DNA of 64,000 nucleotides from Agromyces bauzanensis (GTDB lineage: Bacteria > Actinomycetota > Actinomycetes > Actinomycetales > Microbacteriaceae): NCBI RefSeq assembly GCF_014645655.1, contig NZ_BMMD01000018.1:1-64000 (forward strand), read 5' to 3'. The notes below the pieces were generated by a model. That model did no database searches. It was given only the letters and a program-made list of their open reading frames with translations, and had not been told where the DNA came from. Made by a program: the position numbers and the translations under genes. Position 1 is the first letter of the stretch. Each line of letters opens with the position of its first letter. This document shows, piece after piece, positions 53,642-60,216 of the stretch.

Positions 53642-54030
53642 ACGCCGCCGCCGCCCTTCGCGGCCCTGCCGGCGTCGCGCTCGGCGACGCGGCGCTTCTC
53701 GGCGCGCACAGCCGCCTGCGTCGCCCGCTCCCGCACGAGCCACTGCGGCGGCGCGGCGAGGAGCGCCCTGATCTCGACGGTCGTGAGCGGGTCGGTGACG
53801 CCACCGCGAGCGAGGCCGGAGTTCGAGATGCCGAGCTTCGCGGCCATGACGCTGCGCGGGTGCGGCCCCTCGCGGCGGAGCACCTGCAACCACTCGGGAG
53901 GATCCTCCTGCAGCGCGTTGAGCTCGTCCCTCGTGACGACGCCCTCGCGGAACTCGGGCGGCGCGGCCTCGAGCAGGATGCCGAGCTTCTTCGCAGCGGT
54001 CTCGGGCTTCATCGACTGGCTCTGGGTCAC
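53638..54030 (-). CDS. DUF5997 family protein
   Basis: A 130-residue cytoplasmic protein opening MTQSQSMKPETAAKKLGILL, with ALQEDPPEWLQVLRREGPHP and VMAAKLGISNSGLARGGVTD, ending in a basic stretch and KGGGGV. The name DUF5997 is from memory of actinobacterial relatives, which often stand divergent from the stand-alone LysR effector domain gene, as here (29 bases between starts). The function is unknown. Confidence 0.75.
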   Translation of the reverse strand: MTQSQSMKPETAAKKLGILLEAAPPEFREGVVTRDELNALQEDPPEWLQVLRREGPHPRSVMAAKLGISNSGLARGGVTDPLTTVEIRALLAAPPQWLVRERATQAAVRAEKRRVAERDAGRAAKGGGGV

Positions 54031-54059
54031 CCTGACACCGTAGCCGATACCCTGATCGG

Positions 54060-54731
54060 ATGGTCCTGAGGCTCCGCTACGTTGCCGGGGTGAGCCCCGC
54101 CAAGTGGCTGCGCGTCTGGGCCGTGCGCCGTCCCGATCTCCCGCTCGAGGCCGTACGCACCGAACAGTCCGCTCAACTGGACGACCTCCTCGGCGGCGAT
54201 GCGGATGTCGCGTTCGTGCGCCTCCCGGTCGGTTCGGAGGGGCTGCACGAGATCCCGCTCTGGGAGGAGATCGCCGTCGCCGTGCTCTCGAAGGGCCATC
54301 CGCTCGCCGAGGCCGAGTCGCTCAGCCTCGCCGACCTCGAGGACGATCCCGTCGCACCCGAGCAGCTCGATGCCGCGACGACCGTCGAACTCGTCGCTGC
54401 AGGCACCGGCCACGCGTTGCTCCCCCATGGCGTCGCGCGACTGCACCACCGCCGCGACGTGGTCGCCATCCCGGTGACGGATGCCCCGTCCACTCGCATC
54501 GCGCTCGTCTGGCGCGTCGAGCGCGACGACGACGACATCCAGGAGTTCGTGGCTGTCGTACGGGGGCGCACGGCGCGCAGCTCCCGCGGCCAGGCCGCAG
54601 CGCCCGAGGCATCCGCTCGCACCGAACCCGCCGCGCGTCGCGAACGGCCCGCGCGGCGCGACCCGAGGGCCCGCCGCGGGGCATCCGGTCGCAGCGGTCG
54701 GTCGGTGCGCAGGCGCGGCCGCGGGCGATGA
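54060..54731 (+). CDS. Stand-alone LysR-type effector-binding domain with a basic tail
   Basis: The 223-residue product matches only the substrate-binding half of LysR regulators ([74 protein letters not shown]). The N-terminal helix-turn-helix is absent, and the divergent DUF5997 gene begins directly upstream, so this is not a recent truncation. After about residue 170 it has a very Arg-rich tail (RRERPARRDPRARRGASGRS) that could bind nucleic acid or a partner. It overlaps the next gene by 4 bases. Confidence 0.8.
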   Translation: MVLRLRYVAGVSPAKWLRVWAVRRPDLPLEAVRTEQSAQLDDLLGGDADVAFVRLPVGSEGLHEIPLWEEIAVAVLSKGHPLAEAESLSLADLEDDPVAPEQLDAATTVELVAAGTGHALLPHGVARLHHRRDVVAIPVTDAPSTRIALVWRVERDDDDIQEFVAVVRGRTARSSRGQAAAPEASARTEPAARRERPARRDPRARRGASGRSGRSVRRRGRGR

Positions 54732-55459
54732 GGCCGTTCCTGTTCCTCTCGGTCCGACCCGAGGTCGAGGCGGTCGGGCCCGAGTATGAGTCGGTGCGCC
54801 GGGCGATGGGCGTCGACGCGTCGCGACTCGATCACTTGCGTCTCGACGTCGAACCCCTCGGCGTCCTGCGCCTCGACGGGTTCGCGGGCGTGGTCGTCGG
54901 CGGAAGTCCGTACAACGTGACGACCCCCGACGCGCACAAGCACCCCGTGCAGCGCCGGGTCGAGGCCGATCTCGCACGGCTCGCCGAGGCCGCGCTCGAA
55001 CGGGACCATCCGCTGATCTTCACGTGCTACGGCATCGGGGTGCTGACGCGCGTGCTCGGCGGGCACGTCGGCACGCTGCACGGCGAGCAGGCGGCTGCGG
55101 TCGAGATCACGCTGACGGCCGACGGCCTCGCCGATCCGCTCGTCGGGGTGCTGCCCGAGCGGTTCGACGCGCTCGTGGGCCACAAGGAGGCCACTGAGCG
55201 TCTCCCGGCCGATGCCGTGCTGCTGGCGTCGTCGGCTGCGTGCCCCGTGCAGGTCTACCGCGTGGGAAGCCACGTGTACGCGACCCAGTTCCATCCCGAG
55301 GTGTCGGCGGGCGACTTCGTCGCGCGCGCGCAGGTCTACCGTCACCACGGGTACTTCCCGGCGAGCGAGTTGCGTGCCGTGAGCGAACGGCTCGCCGCGG
55401 CATCCGTCACAGAATCGCAGCGGATGCTGCGCCGGTTCGTCGAGTTGGCCGACGCCTGA
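54728..55459 (+). CDS. Class I glutamine amidotransferase-like protein
   Basis: Related to the glutaminase domain of GMP synthase. From ATG 54728, overlapping the upstream stop (ATGA), the product has 243 residues. The nucleophile is Cys100 in LIFTCYGIG, and the His/Glu pair lies in YATQFHPEVS. GVVVGGSPYNVTTPD supplies the oxyanion region. No synthetase domain is attached; such free domains act on varied substrates in actinobacteria. It converges on the YidC-like gene with 3 bases between stops. Confidence 0.9.
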   Translation: MRPFLFLSVRPEVEAVGPEYESVRRAMGVDASRLDHLRLDVEPLGVLRLDGFAGVVVGGSPYNVTTPDAHKHPVQRRVEADLARLAEAALERDHPLIFTCYGIGVLTRVLGGHVGTLHGEQAAAVEITLTADGLADPLVGVLPERFDALVGHKEATERLPADAVLLASSAACPVQVYRVGSHVYATQFHPEVSAGDFVARAQVYRHHGYFPASELRAVSERLAAASVTESQRMLRRFVELADA

Positions 55460-55462
55460 GCC

Positions 55463-56224
55463 TCACCCCGCGTCCAACGGGAACACCCGACGCAGCACCG
55501 CGCGTTGCCCGAGCGTCCACGCGACCGTCACGAGCAGGTAGAGTGCGGCGGCGAGCGGCACGAATACCGCGACGACGGCCGTGATGAACGGCAGGAGGCC
55601 GAGCAGGCGCCCGGCCGCCCGGGTTGCGAGCGGCGACACCGGCGCGGCATCCGTCGCCCCCTGCTGCGGCGTCCCGAAGACGCGCCGGGTGACCTCGCCG
55701 ACGAGGGCGATCGAGGCGACGACGACCAGGAACACGACGAGCGACGCCGGGTCGAGCGTGCCCGCCGCGATCGAGCCGGCGAGACTCGAACCGAGCGGCA
55801 CGCCCGCGAGTTGCTGCTCGAGCAGCGCGTTGGGGTGGCCCGCGATGGTCGGCAGGATGAAGAGGGCGTAGATCACGCCCACGACGGGAGCCTGCACGAG
55901 CATGGGAATGCAGCCGGCGAACGGCGATGCGCCCTGCGACGCGTAGAGCGCCATGGTCTCGCGCTGGAACCGTTCGGGATCCGTGCCGTGGCGGCGGCGG
56001 AGCTCGGCGAGGCGGGGTGCGAGTCGGGCGCGCGTGCGCTCGGCCTTCGCCAGGGAGACCCCGACGGGGATGAGCACGGCTCGGACGAGGAGCGTCACGA
56101 GCACGACGGCGACGGCGGCGCTCGACACGCCGATGAACGGTTGGAGCAGGCCGGCGAGGCCCATGAGGAGGTGATGCGCGCCATCGAGGAGCGCGGCGAC
56201 AGGCGGGAAGCGGTAGGGGTCCAC
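55463..56224 (-). CDS. YidC/Oxa1-family membrane protein insertase, short form
   Basis: Inserts proteins into the membrane. The 253-residue product from GTG 56224 (AAGGA upstream) has about five membrane segments: VSSAAVAVVLVTLLVRAVLI with the conserved positive charge, the cytoplasmic hairpin KAERTRARLAPRLAELRRRH, PMLVQAPVVGVIYALFIL, VVFLVVVASIALVGEV and LLGLLPFITAVVAVFVPLAA. It is shorter than a main YidC, which would lie next to rnpA near the origin, so it is probably a second paralogue. It is followed upstream by a DUF6412-like gene. Confidence 0.88.
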   Translation of the reverse strand: MDPYRFPPVAALLDGAHHLLMGLAGLLQPFIGVSSAAVAVVLVTLLVRAVLIPVGVSLAKAERTRARLAPRLAELRRRHGTDPERFQRETMALYASQGASPFAGCIPMLVQAPVVGVIYALFILPTIAGHPNALLEQQLAGVPLGSSLAGSIAAGTLDPASLVVFLVVVASIALVGEVTRRVFGTPQQGATDAAPVSPLATRAAGRLLGLLPFITAVVAVFVPLAAALYLLVTVAWTLGQRAVLRRVFPLDAG

Positions 56225-56331
56225 GGTGGTGTTCCTTGCGGTCGGAGGGACGCGGGATCCGTCTGGCCGCTGGAGCGGTGCGTCGACCGGGCACCCCGAT
56301 CGAGCGAGGTGCAGTGCGTGGTCGGATGTCG

Positions 56332-56625
56332 CTACGCGGCCGGGATGCCGCGTCCTGGTGCCCTGGGGCGCGGTCGACCCGCCGCATCGGGGTCGCTCTG
56401 CGAGATGAGCTGTGCGAGGTCGGTCGTCTGCCGGAGGCGCGTCGACGCGCCGCTCGGATCGGCAGCGACGAGGGCCGGCACGCTCCGCCACGCCGTGACG
56501 GCGATCGCGGCGGCGGCGGCGGCGATCGCGCCGACGAGGAGCACCGTCACCTGCACGTCGGAGCCGACGTGGACCTCGACGGCCGCCTGCAGGTACCGGA
56601 GTAGCGCGGTGACGAGTTCGATCAC
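56332..56625 (-). CDS. Small single-pass membrane protein (DUF6412-like)
   Basis: A 97-residue product from GTG 56625 (VIELVTALLRYLQAAVEV). One strong membrane segment lies at about 26-45 (VTVLLVGAIAAAAAAIAVTA), followed by a helical then Arg/Pro-rich tail. In actinobacteria, genes like this (DUF6412 from memory) often neighbour a short YidC, as here with 107 bases between. A role as partner or substrate of that insertase is a guess. Confidence 0.65.
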   Translation of the reverse strand: MIELVTALLRYLQAAVEVHVGSDVQVTVLLVGAIAAAAAAIAVTAWRSVPALVAADPSGASTRLRQTTDLAQLISQSDPDAAGRPRPRAPGRGIPAA

Positions 56626-56727
56626 GCGGTCGCCTCCCTCCGGTCGGGTCGACTCGGGCCGACGCGCCTCACGCTACCACCCACCGCCGGTCGCCGGCGT
56701 ACGTGCCGGGCTGCGGGTGCCGCGAAC

Positions 56728-56768
56728 GCATCGAGCGGATGACGGGCGTCCCGCCATCCGCTCGATGC
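56728..56768. terminator. Perfect 14-bp hairpin after the GlsB-like gene
   Basis: GCATCGAGCGGATG (56728-56741) and CATCCGCTCGATGC (56755-56768) pair perfectly around a 13-base loop, 15 bases after the stop of the gene ending at 56784. There is no T-tract. Confidence 0.7.
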
Positions 56769-56783
56769 GTGCGCATTGCCGGA

Positions 56784-57053
56784 TCAGGTGGTGCGGCTCC
56801 GGTTGCGAGTGACGAGGCCCCAGATGAGCAGCACGATGATCGCACCGGCGATGGCGAGAAGCCAGGTGGTCAGGTTCCAGAAGTCCTGGAGGCCGACCCC
56901 GAAGATGAGGCTGCCGAGCCAGCCGCCGAGGATGGCGCCCACGACACCGAGCAGCAGCGTCACGAGCCAGCCACCACCCTGCTTGCCGGGCAGGATGAGC
57001 TTGGCGATTGCGCCGGCGATCAGGCCCAGGATGAGAAATGCAAGGAAACCCAT
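56784..57053 (-). CDS. GlsB/YeaQ/YmgE-family small membrane protein
   Basis: An 89-residue protein with three membrane segments (about 2-18, 28-47 and 60-82). The family signature is ILGLIAGAIAKLILPGKQGG, followed by GWLVTLLLGVVGAILGGWLG. Members respond to stress in enterobacteria (transglycosylase-associated group), but their activity is unclear. AAGGAG lies 6 bases before the ATG. It is divergent from the DinB-like gene. Confidence 0.92.
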   Translation of the reverse strand: MGFLAFLILGLIAGAIAKLILPGKQGGGWLVTLLLGVVGAILGGWLGSLIFGVGLQDFWNLTTWLLAIAGAIIVLLIWGLVTRNRSRTT

Positions 57054-57171
57054 TGTGTGCTCCTTCTTTTCTTGAGGGGTCCCCAGTTCAGGGGTGACTC
57101 ACGAAACCACAACCTGAGAATTCGCCGCAACCCCTTGCCGACCGTCCGGGCTCAGCAGTACGCCTTCGGAT

Positions 57172-57187
57172 CACTCGCCGGCGAGTG
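57172..57187. promoter_or_regulatory. 16-bp perfect palindrome upstream of the DinB-like gene
   Basis: CACTCGCCGGCGAGTG is perfectly palindromic and lies 12 bases before GTG 57200, overlapping an alternative GTG start at 57185. It is a candidate operator. It does not match the actinobacterial LexA box (TCGAAC-N4-GTTCGA). Confidence 0.5.
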
Positions 57188-57199
57188 CAGACTGGTCGC

Positions 57200-58279
57200 G
57201 TGAGCCGCCGTCGCCAGTATTGGGTGCTGCACGTCGACCTCGACCAGTTCATCGCCGCCGTCGAGGTGCTGCGGCATCCCGAACTTGCCGGAAGACCGCT
57301 GATCGTCGGCGGTCGGGGCGACCCAACGGAGCGTGCGGTCGTCTCCACTGCCTCCTACGAGGCCCGCGAGTTCGGAGTCGGCTCGGGCATGCCCCTGCGC
57401 ATCGCCGCGCGCAAGGTGCCCGACGCGGTGATCCTGCCGGTGGACGCCGAGGCGTACACGGCGGCATCGGCTGAGGTCATGGCGACGCTCCGCGCACAAC
57501 CCGGCGCGACGGTGCAGGTGCTCGGCTGGGACGAGGCGTTCCTGGGTGTGCGGACAAACGGCCCAGAGGCGTACGCCCGGCAGGTGCAGCGGGCGGTGCT
57601 CGACCGGACCGGCCTGCATTGCAGCGTCGGCATCGGCGACACGCTCGTGCGAGCGAAGGTCGCCACCGGCTTCGGCAAGCCGCGTGGGGTGTTCCGGCTC
57701 ACCGCCGAGAACTGGCTCGAGGTCATGGGCGACCGGCCGACCGTCGACCTCTGGGGCGTCGGGTCTCGGATCTCGGGGCGGCTGGCCACGCACGGCATCG
57801 TGACGGTCGCCGAACTGGCGGCCGCCGACCCCGCGGTGCTCGCGGCCGAGTTCGGCCCGAAGATGGGGCCGTGGTACGGCCTGCTCGGTCGCGGTGAGGG
57901 TGCCCGGGTCGTCGACGACACGCCGTGGGTCGCTCGTGGGCACAGCCGGGAGACGACGTTCCAGCGGGACCTGACCGAACCCGCCCAGGTCGAGGAGGCG
58001 GTGCGCGAGCTCGCGGCGAGGGTGCTCGAGGACGTCGCCGCCGAGGGCCGGCCCGTGATCGGGCTCACGCTCAAGGTGCGCTACGCGCCGTTCATCACGA
58101 AGGTCTTCACGAAGAGGATCCCCGAGACCGCCGATCCCGACGTCGTGATGTCGCGCGTCCTCGACCTCGTGGGCCGCATCGAGCCCCGACGCCCCATCCG
58201 ATTGCTCGGCCTGCGTGCGGAGATGCCCATGCCCGAGGGGGCCCGGGATGGGCACACGCCCACCCGAAGCGGCTGGTGA
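57200..58279 (+). CDS. dinB: Y-family DNA polymerase (DinB/Pol IV type)
   Basis: An error-prone polymerase for translesion synthesis. The 359-residue product has VLHVDLDQFIAAVEVLRHPE with the first catalytic aspartates and steric-gate Phe, TERAVVSTASYEAREFGVGS, GWDEAFLGV with the second acidic pair, SVGIGDTLVRAKVATGFGKP and VDLWGVGSRISGRLATHGI. Compared with classic DinB (MDAFFASVE, SIDEAYLD) the motifs are divergent, so it is an actinobacterial side branch. GTG 57200 fits the homology; no ribosome binding site is seen, so it may be leaderless. Confidence 0.88.
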   Translation: MSRRRQYWVLHVDLDQFIAAVEVLRHPELAGRPLIVGGRGDPTERAVVSTASYEAREFGVGSGMPLRIAARKVPDAVILPVDAEAYTAASAEVMATLRAQPGATVQVLGWDEAFLGVRTNGPEAYARQVQRAVLDRTGLHCSVGIGDTLVRAKVATGFGKPRGVFRLTAENWLEVMGDRPTVDLWGVGSRISGRLATHGIVTVAELAAADPAVLAAEFGPKMGPWYGLLGRGEGARVVDDTPWVARGHSRETTFQRDLTEPAQVEEAVRELAARVLEDVAAEGRPVIGLTLKVRYAPFITKVFTKRIPETADPDVVMSRVLDLVGRIEPRRPIRLLGLRAEMPMPEGARDGHTPTRSGW

Positions 58280-58326
58280 GACGGTGGTTCGCCGCACGAG
58301 GGGAGCGGGTCCCCCACACTGGGGCC

Positions 58327-58355
58327 TTGTCGACTGGGAGAGGTGGACCTATTTT
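58327..58355 (+). promoter_or_regulatory. Promoter of the small secreted protein gene
   Basis: TTGTCG (58327-58332), 17 bases, then TATTTT (58350-58355). The -35 matches 4 of 6 and the -10 matches TAnnnT. The AT-rich run stands out in this GC-rich region. The leader to the ATG is about 132 bases and contains short GC-rich inverted repeats. Confidence 0.55.
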
Positions 58356-58493
58356 TCGAGAAATCCTCGCTTTCTTGGGGCCCGCGGCAACCCGAACCAG
58401 TCGTCGCCGTCTCCGTTCTGCGTGGAGCGGGGCGCGACCCGCGCCCCGAGCGTGCCGGGCAGCGACGCCCGGCGGTATTCCAAAGGGGGAATC

Positions 58494-58778
58494 ATGCGGA
58501 ACATGCTCGCGACCCTCGCACTCACCGGCTTCCTGGTCGGCGCGTCTGCGATGGGTGCGGTGGCGGCGCCACTTCCCGAGAACTGCGAGCGCGTGCAAGG
58601 TACGGTGACGTGCAGCACATTCGAGGGGCCCGGGAACAACCAGGCCGGCGTCGGATCCACCAGCACCGACGAGACCCAGGGAAACACCAAGAACAAGAGC
58701 CCCGAGCCTCAGGACCTGCAGGAAGACTGCACCTGGAGCCCGCCCTCCAGTCAGGGCGAGCCCAACTCCTGCCCGTGA
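58494..58778 (+). CDS. Small secreted protein of unknown function
   Basis: A 94-residue product with a clear signal peptide (MRNMLATLALTGFLVGASAM, cleavage near AVA-AP at about 25). The mature part of about 70 residues is rich in Asn, Ser, Thr, Pro and Gln, with four cysteines (CERVQGTVTC, EDCTWSPP and the one before the C-terminal Pro). AGGGGG precedes the ATG. I do not recognise a family. Two disulfides and low hydrophobicity point to an exported, perhaps surface or signalling peptide. Confidence 0.75.
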   Translation: MRNMLATLALTGFLVGASAMGAVAAPLPENCERVQGTVTCSTFEGPGNNQAGVGSTSTDETQGNTKNKSPEPQDLQEDCTWSPPSSQGEPNSCP

Positions 58779-59077
58779 GCGCCGAGGAGGGTGTCACGAT
58801 GCCCCCGGCCGAGCTCGCGCTCGTCGGGGGTTCGCCCTGTTGCGGGGAGGTCGCCGGTCTGGAGATGCGACGACGCGGCCGCGGTGACCAGCGTCGGCAG
58901 GCCGTCCGCGACCGCTTCCGCCCAGTCGGTGACCGCGCCTCGGTCGAGTCCGGCTTCTCGGGCGACGGCACTCCACTGGAACCAGGACTGCTCGCCGACC
59001 TGGTGATGGTTCGTGTTTGCGGAACGCCTTTGCGGAACGCCGCCATCGTCTTGCGACGGGTGTGCGGTGTCGTCCAC
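58751..59077 (-). CDS. Possible gene of unknown function, low confidence
   Basis: In the 366 bases between the secreted protein and the tRNA, one minus-strand frame from GTG 59077 has moderate coding character (SWFQWSAVAREAGLDRGAVT, DWAEAVADGLPTLVTAAASS) for 108 codons. It has no ribosome binding site and no recognisable domain, and its end overlaps the convergent secreted-protein gene by 28 bases. It may be a remnant. Confidence 0.3.
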   Translation of the reverse strand: MDDTAHPSQDDGGVPQRRSANTNHHQVGEQSWFQWSAVAREAGLDRGAVTDWAEAVADGLPTLVTAAASSHLQTGDLPATGRTPDERELGRGHRDTLLGAHGQELGSP

Positions 59078-59114
59078 GCGGCCAGCGTACGGGGATGAGG
59101 CATCCCGGACAGCA

Positions 59115-59142
59115 GAGAACCCCTGTTTCACCAGGGGTTCTC
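59115..59142 (-). terminator. Terminator after tRNA-Ser
   Basis: GAGAACCCCTG and CAGGGGTTCTC form a perfect 11-bp stem with a 6-base loop, only 2 bases beyond the encoded CCA of the tRNA. On the minus strand TGCTGTCC follows. Confidence 0.8.
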
Positions 59143-59144
59143 CA

Positions 59145-59234
59145 TGGCGGTACCGGTGGGATTTGAACCCACGGTGGGCTTTCACCCACACAACTTTTCG
59201 AGAGTTGCACCTTCGGCCGCTCGGACACGGTACC
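59145..59234 (-). tRNA. tRNA-Ser (anticodon CGA), CCA encoded
   Basis: The minus strand folds as a class II tRNA of 90 bases. The acceptor GGTACCG pairs with CGGTACC, then discriminator G and an encoded CCA. The anticodon stem-loop is CAACT-CTCGAAA-AGTTG, giving CGA, which reads the UCG serine codon. The variable arm (GTGGGTGAAAGCCCAC region) is long, as in serine tRNAs, and the T arm is GTGGG-TTCAAAT-CCCAC. Confidence 0.95.
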
Positions 59235-59241
59235 GGGATCG

Positions 59242-59270
59242 ATCCTAGACGACCGCCGGGGATCATCCAA
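59242..59270 (-). promoter_or_regulatory. Promoter of tRNA-Ser
   Basis: TTGGAT (59265-59270), 17 bases, TAGGAT (59242-59247) on the minus strand. The -10 ends 7 bases before the tRNA, so transcription would begin at or within a base of the mature 5' end. Confidence 0.65.
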
Positions 59271-59276
59271 AACGAA

Positions 59277-59302
59277 CGGATGCCGCGGCGACGCGGCATC
59301 CG
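59277..59302. repeat. GGATGCC hairpin between tRNA-Ser and the SGNH hydrolase
   Basis: CGGATGCCGCG and CGCGGCATCCG form a perfect 11-bp stem with a 4-base loop (GCGA). It uses exactly the same arms as the hairpin at 11057. It lies upstream of both divergent genes, where a terminator is not expected. Confidence 0.7.
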
Positions 59303-59316
59303 ATGATCACTCCGGC

Positions 59317-60207
59317 ATGCAGCATCCGCTCAGCCGCCGTTCAGCATCGCACCCTACCGTCGCACTCGTGCCCGAGGATCGCCCGGGGCTGGTCGCGGCC
59401 CTCATCCCGATCGCCGTCGTCGGTGCCGTCGTCGCCGGCGTCGTGCTCGGCGTGCGCGCCGCATGGCGGCGATTCCGTGCGCGCCTCACCGCCAACTCGG
59501 CCATCCTCAACGAAACGCTCCCCGTGCATTCGAAGTGGTGGCGCGACCATGCCGAACACCCGGGCGAGCTGCTCTACGTCGCGATGGGCGACAGCGCGGC
59601 GCAGGGCATCGGCGCGAGCCGCCCCGACCGCAGCTACGTGGGCCTGCTGGCCCGAGACATCCGTGCGACGACCGGGCCCAGCGTGCGCGTCGTGAATCTC
59701 AGCGTCTCGGGCGCCACGGTCGAGCTCGCGGTGCGCGACCAGCTTCCGAAGTTCGCGAAGTTCCGGCCCGACATCGTGACCGTGGCGATCGGCGCGAACG
59801 ACATCGCCAAGTGGGACCCCGAGTCGTTCGAGCGTGGCGTCCGCGAGATCCTCGCCGCCCTGCCGCCGCATGCGCTCGTCGCCAACCTGCCGTTCTTCTA
59901 CTTCCCGCACAACGAGCGCAATGTCGCGGTGGCGAACCGCATCCTGCGTTCGGTGGCCGAGGAGTTCGGACTCACGGTCGCGCCGCTGCACACCGTCACC
60001 CGGCTCCGGGGCGTGCGCCGCATGCTCACGCACTTCGCCAACGACCTCTTCCACCCCAACGACCACGGCTACAAGGTGTGGGCCGAGGCGTTCCGGCCGG
60101 CGCTCGTGGCCGACCTCGATGCCAGGTTCCCGGCGGATGCCCCGGCGCCGGAGCCGACCCCCGGCCACGCCGCCGCCGTGCGATCGGATGTCTTGGGACG
60201 CGGCTAG
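59317..60207 (+). CDS. SGNH/GDSL-family hydrolase, membrane anchored
   Basis: An esterase or lipase-like protein of 296 residues. A single hydrophobic segment (about 24-47, LVAALIPIAVVGAVVAGVVL) precedes the catalytic domain. The nucleophile is Ser93 in VAMGDSAAQGIGAS, block III is VTVAIGANDIAKWD and the Asp-x-x-His motif is DLFHPNDHG. There are two possible starts: ATG 59317, or GTG 59368 just before the membrane segment (VPEDRPGLV). Neither has a good ribosome binding site. The substrate is unknown. Confidence 0.88.
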   Translation: MQHPLSRRSASHPTVALVPEDRPGLVAALIPIAVVGAVVAGVVLGVRAAWRRFRARLTANSAILNETLPVHSKWWRDHAEHPGELLYVAMGDSAAQGIGASRPDRSYVGLLARDIRATTGPSVRVVNLSVSGATVELAVRDQLPKFAKFRPDIVTVAIGANDIAKWDPESFERGVREILAALPPHALVANLPFFYFPHNERNVAVANRILRSVAEEFGLTVAPLHTVTRLRGVRRMLTHFANDLFHPNDHGYKVWAEAFRPALVADLDARFPADAPAPEPTPGHAAAVRSDVLGRG

Positions 60208-60216
60208 TCTCAGCTC

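Noticed and set aside
54060-54731. The LysR-like gene as a truncated pseudogene
   Set aside because: It lacks the DNA-binding domain, but the frame is clean, it overlaps the next gene by ATGA, and a divergent gene fills the space where the missing part would be. A stable stand-alone domain is more likely.
58351-58493. The secreted-protein leader as a known riboswitch
   Set aside because: I could not match it to any riboswitch consensus I know. The short inverted repeats alone are not evidence.
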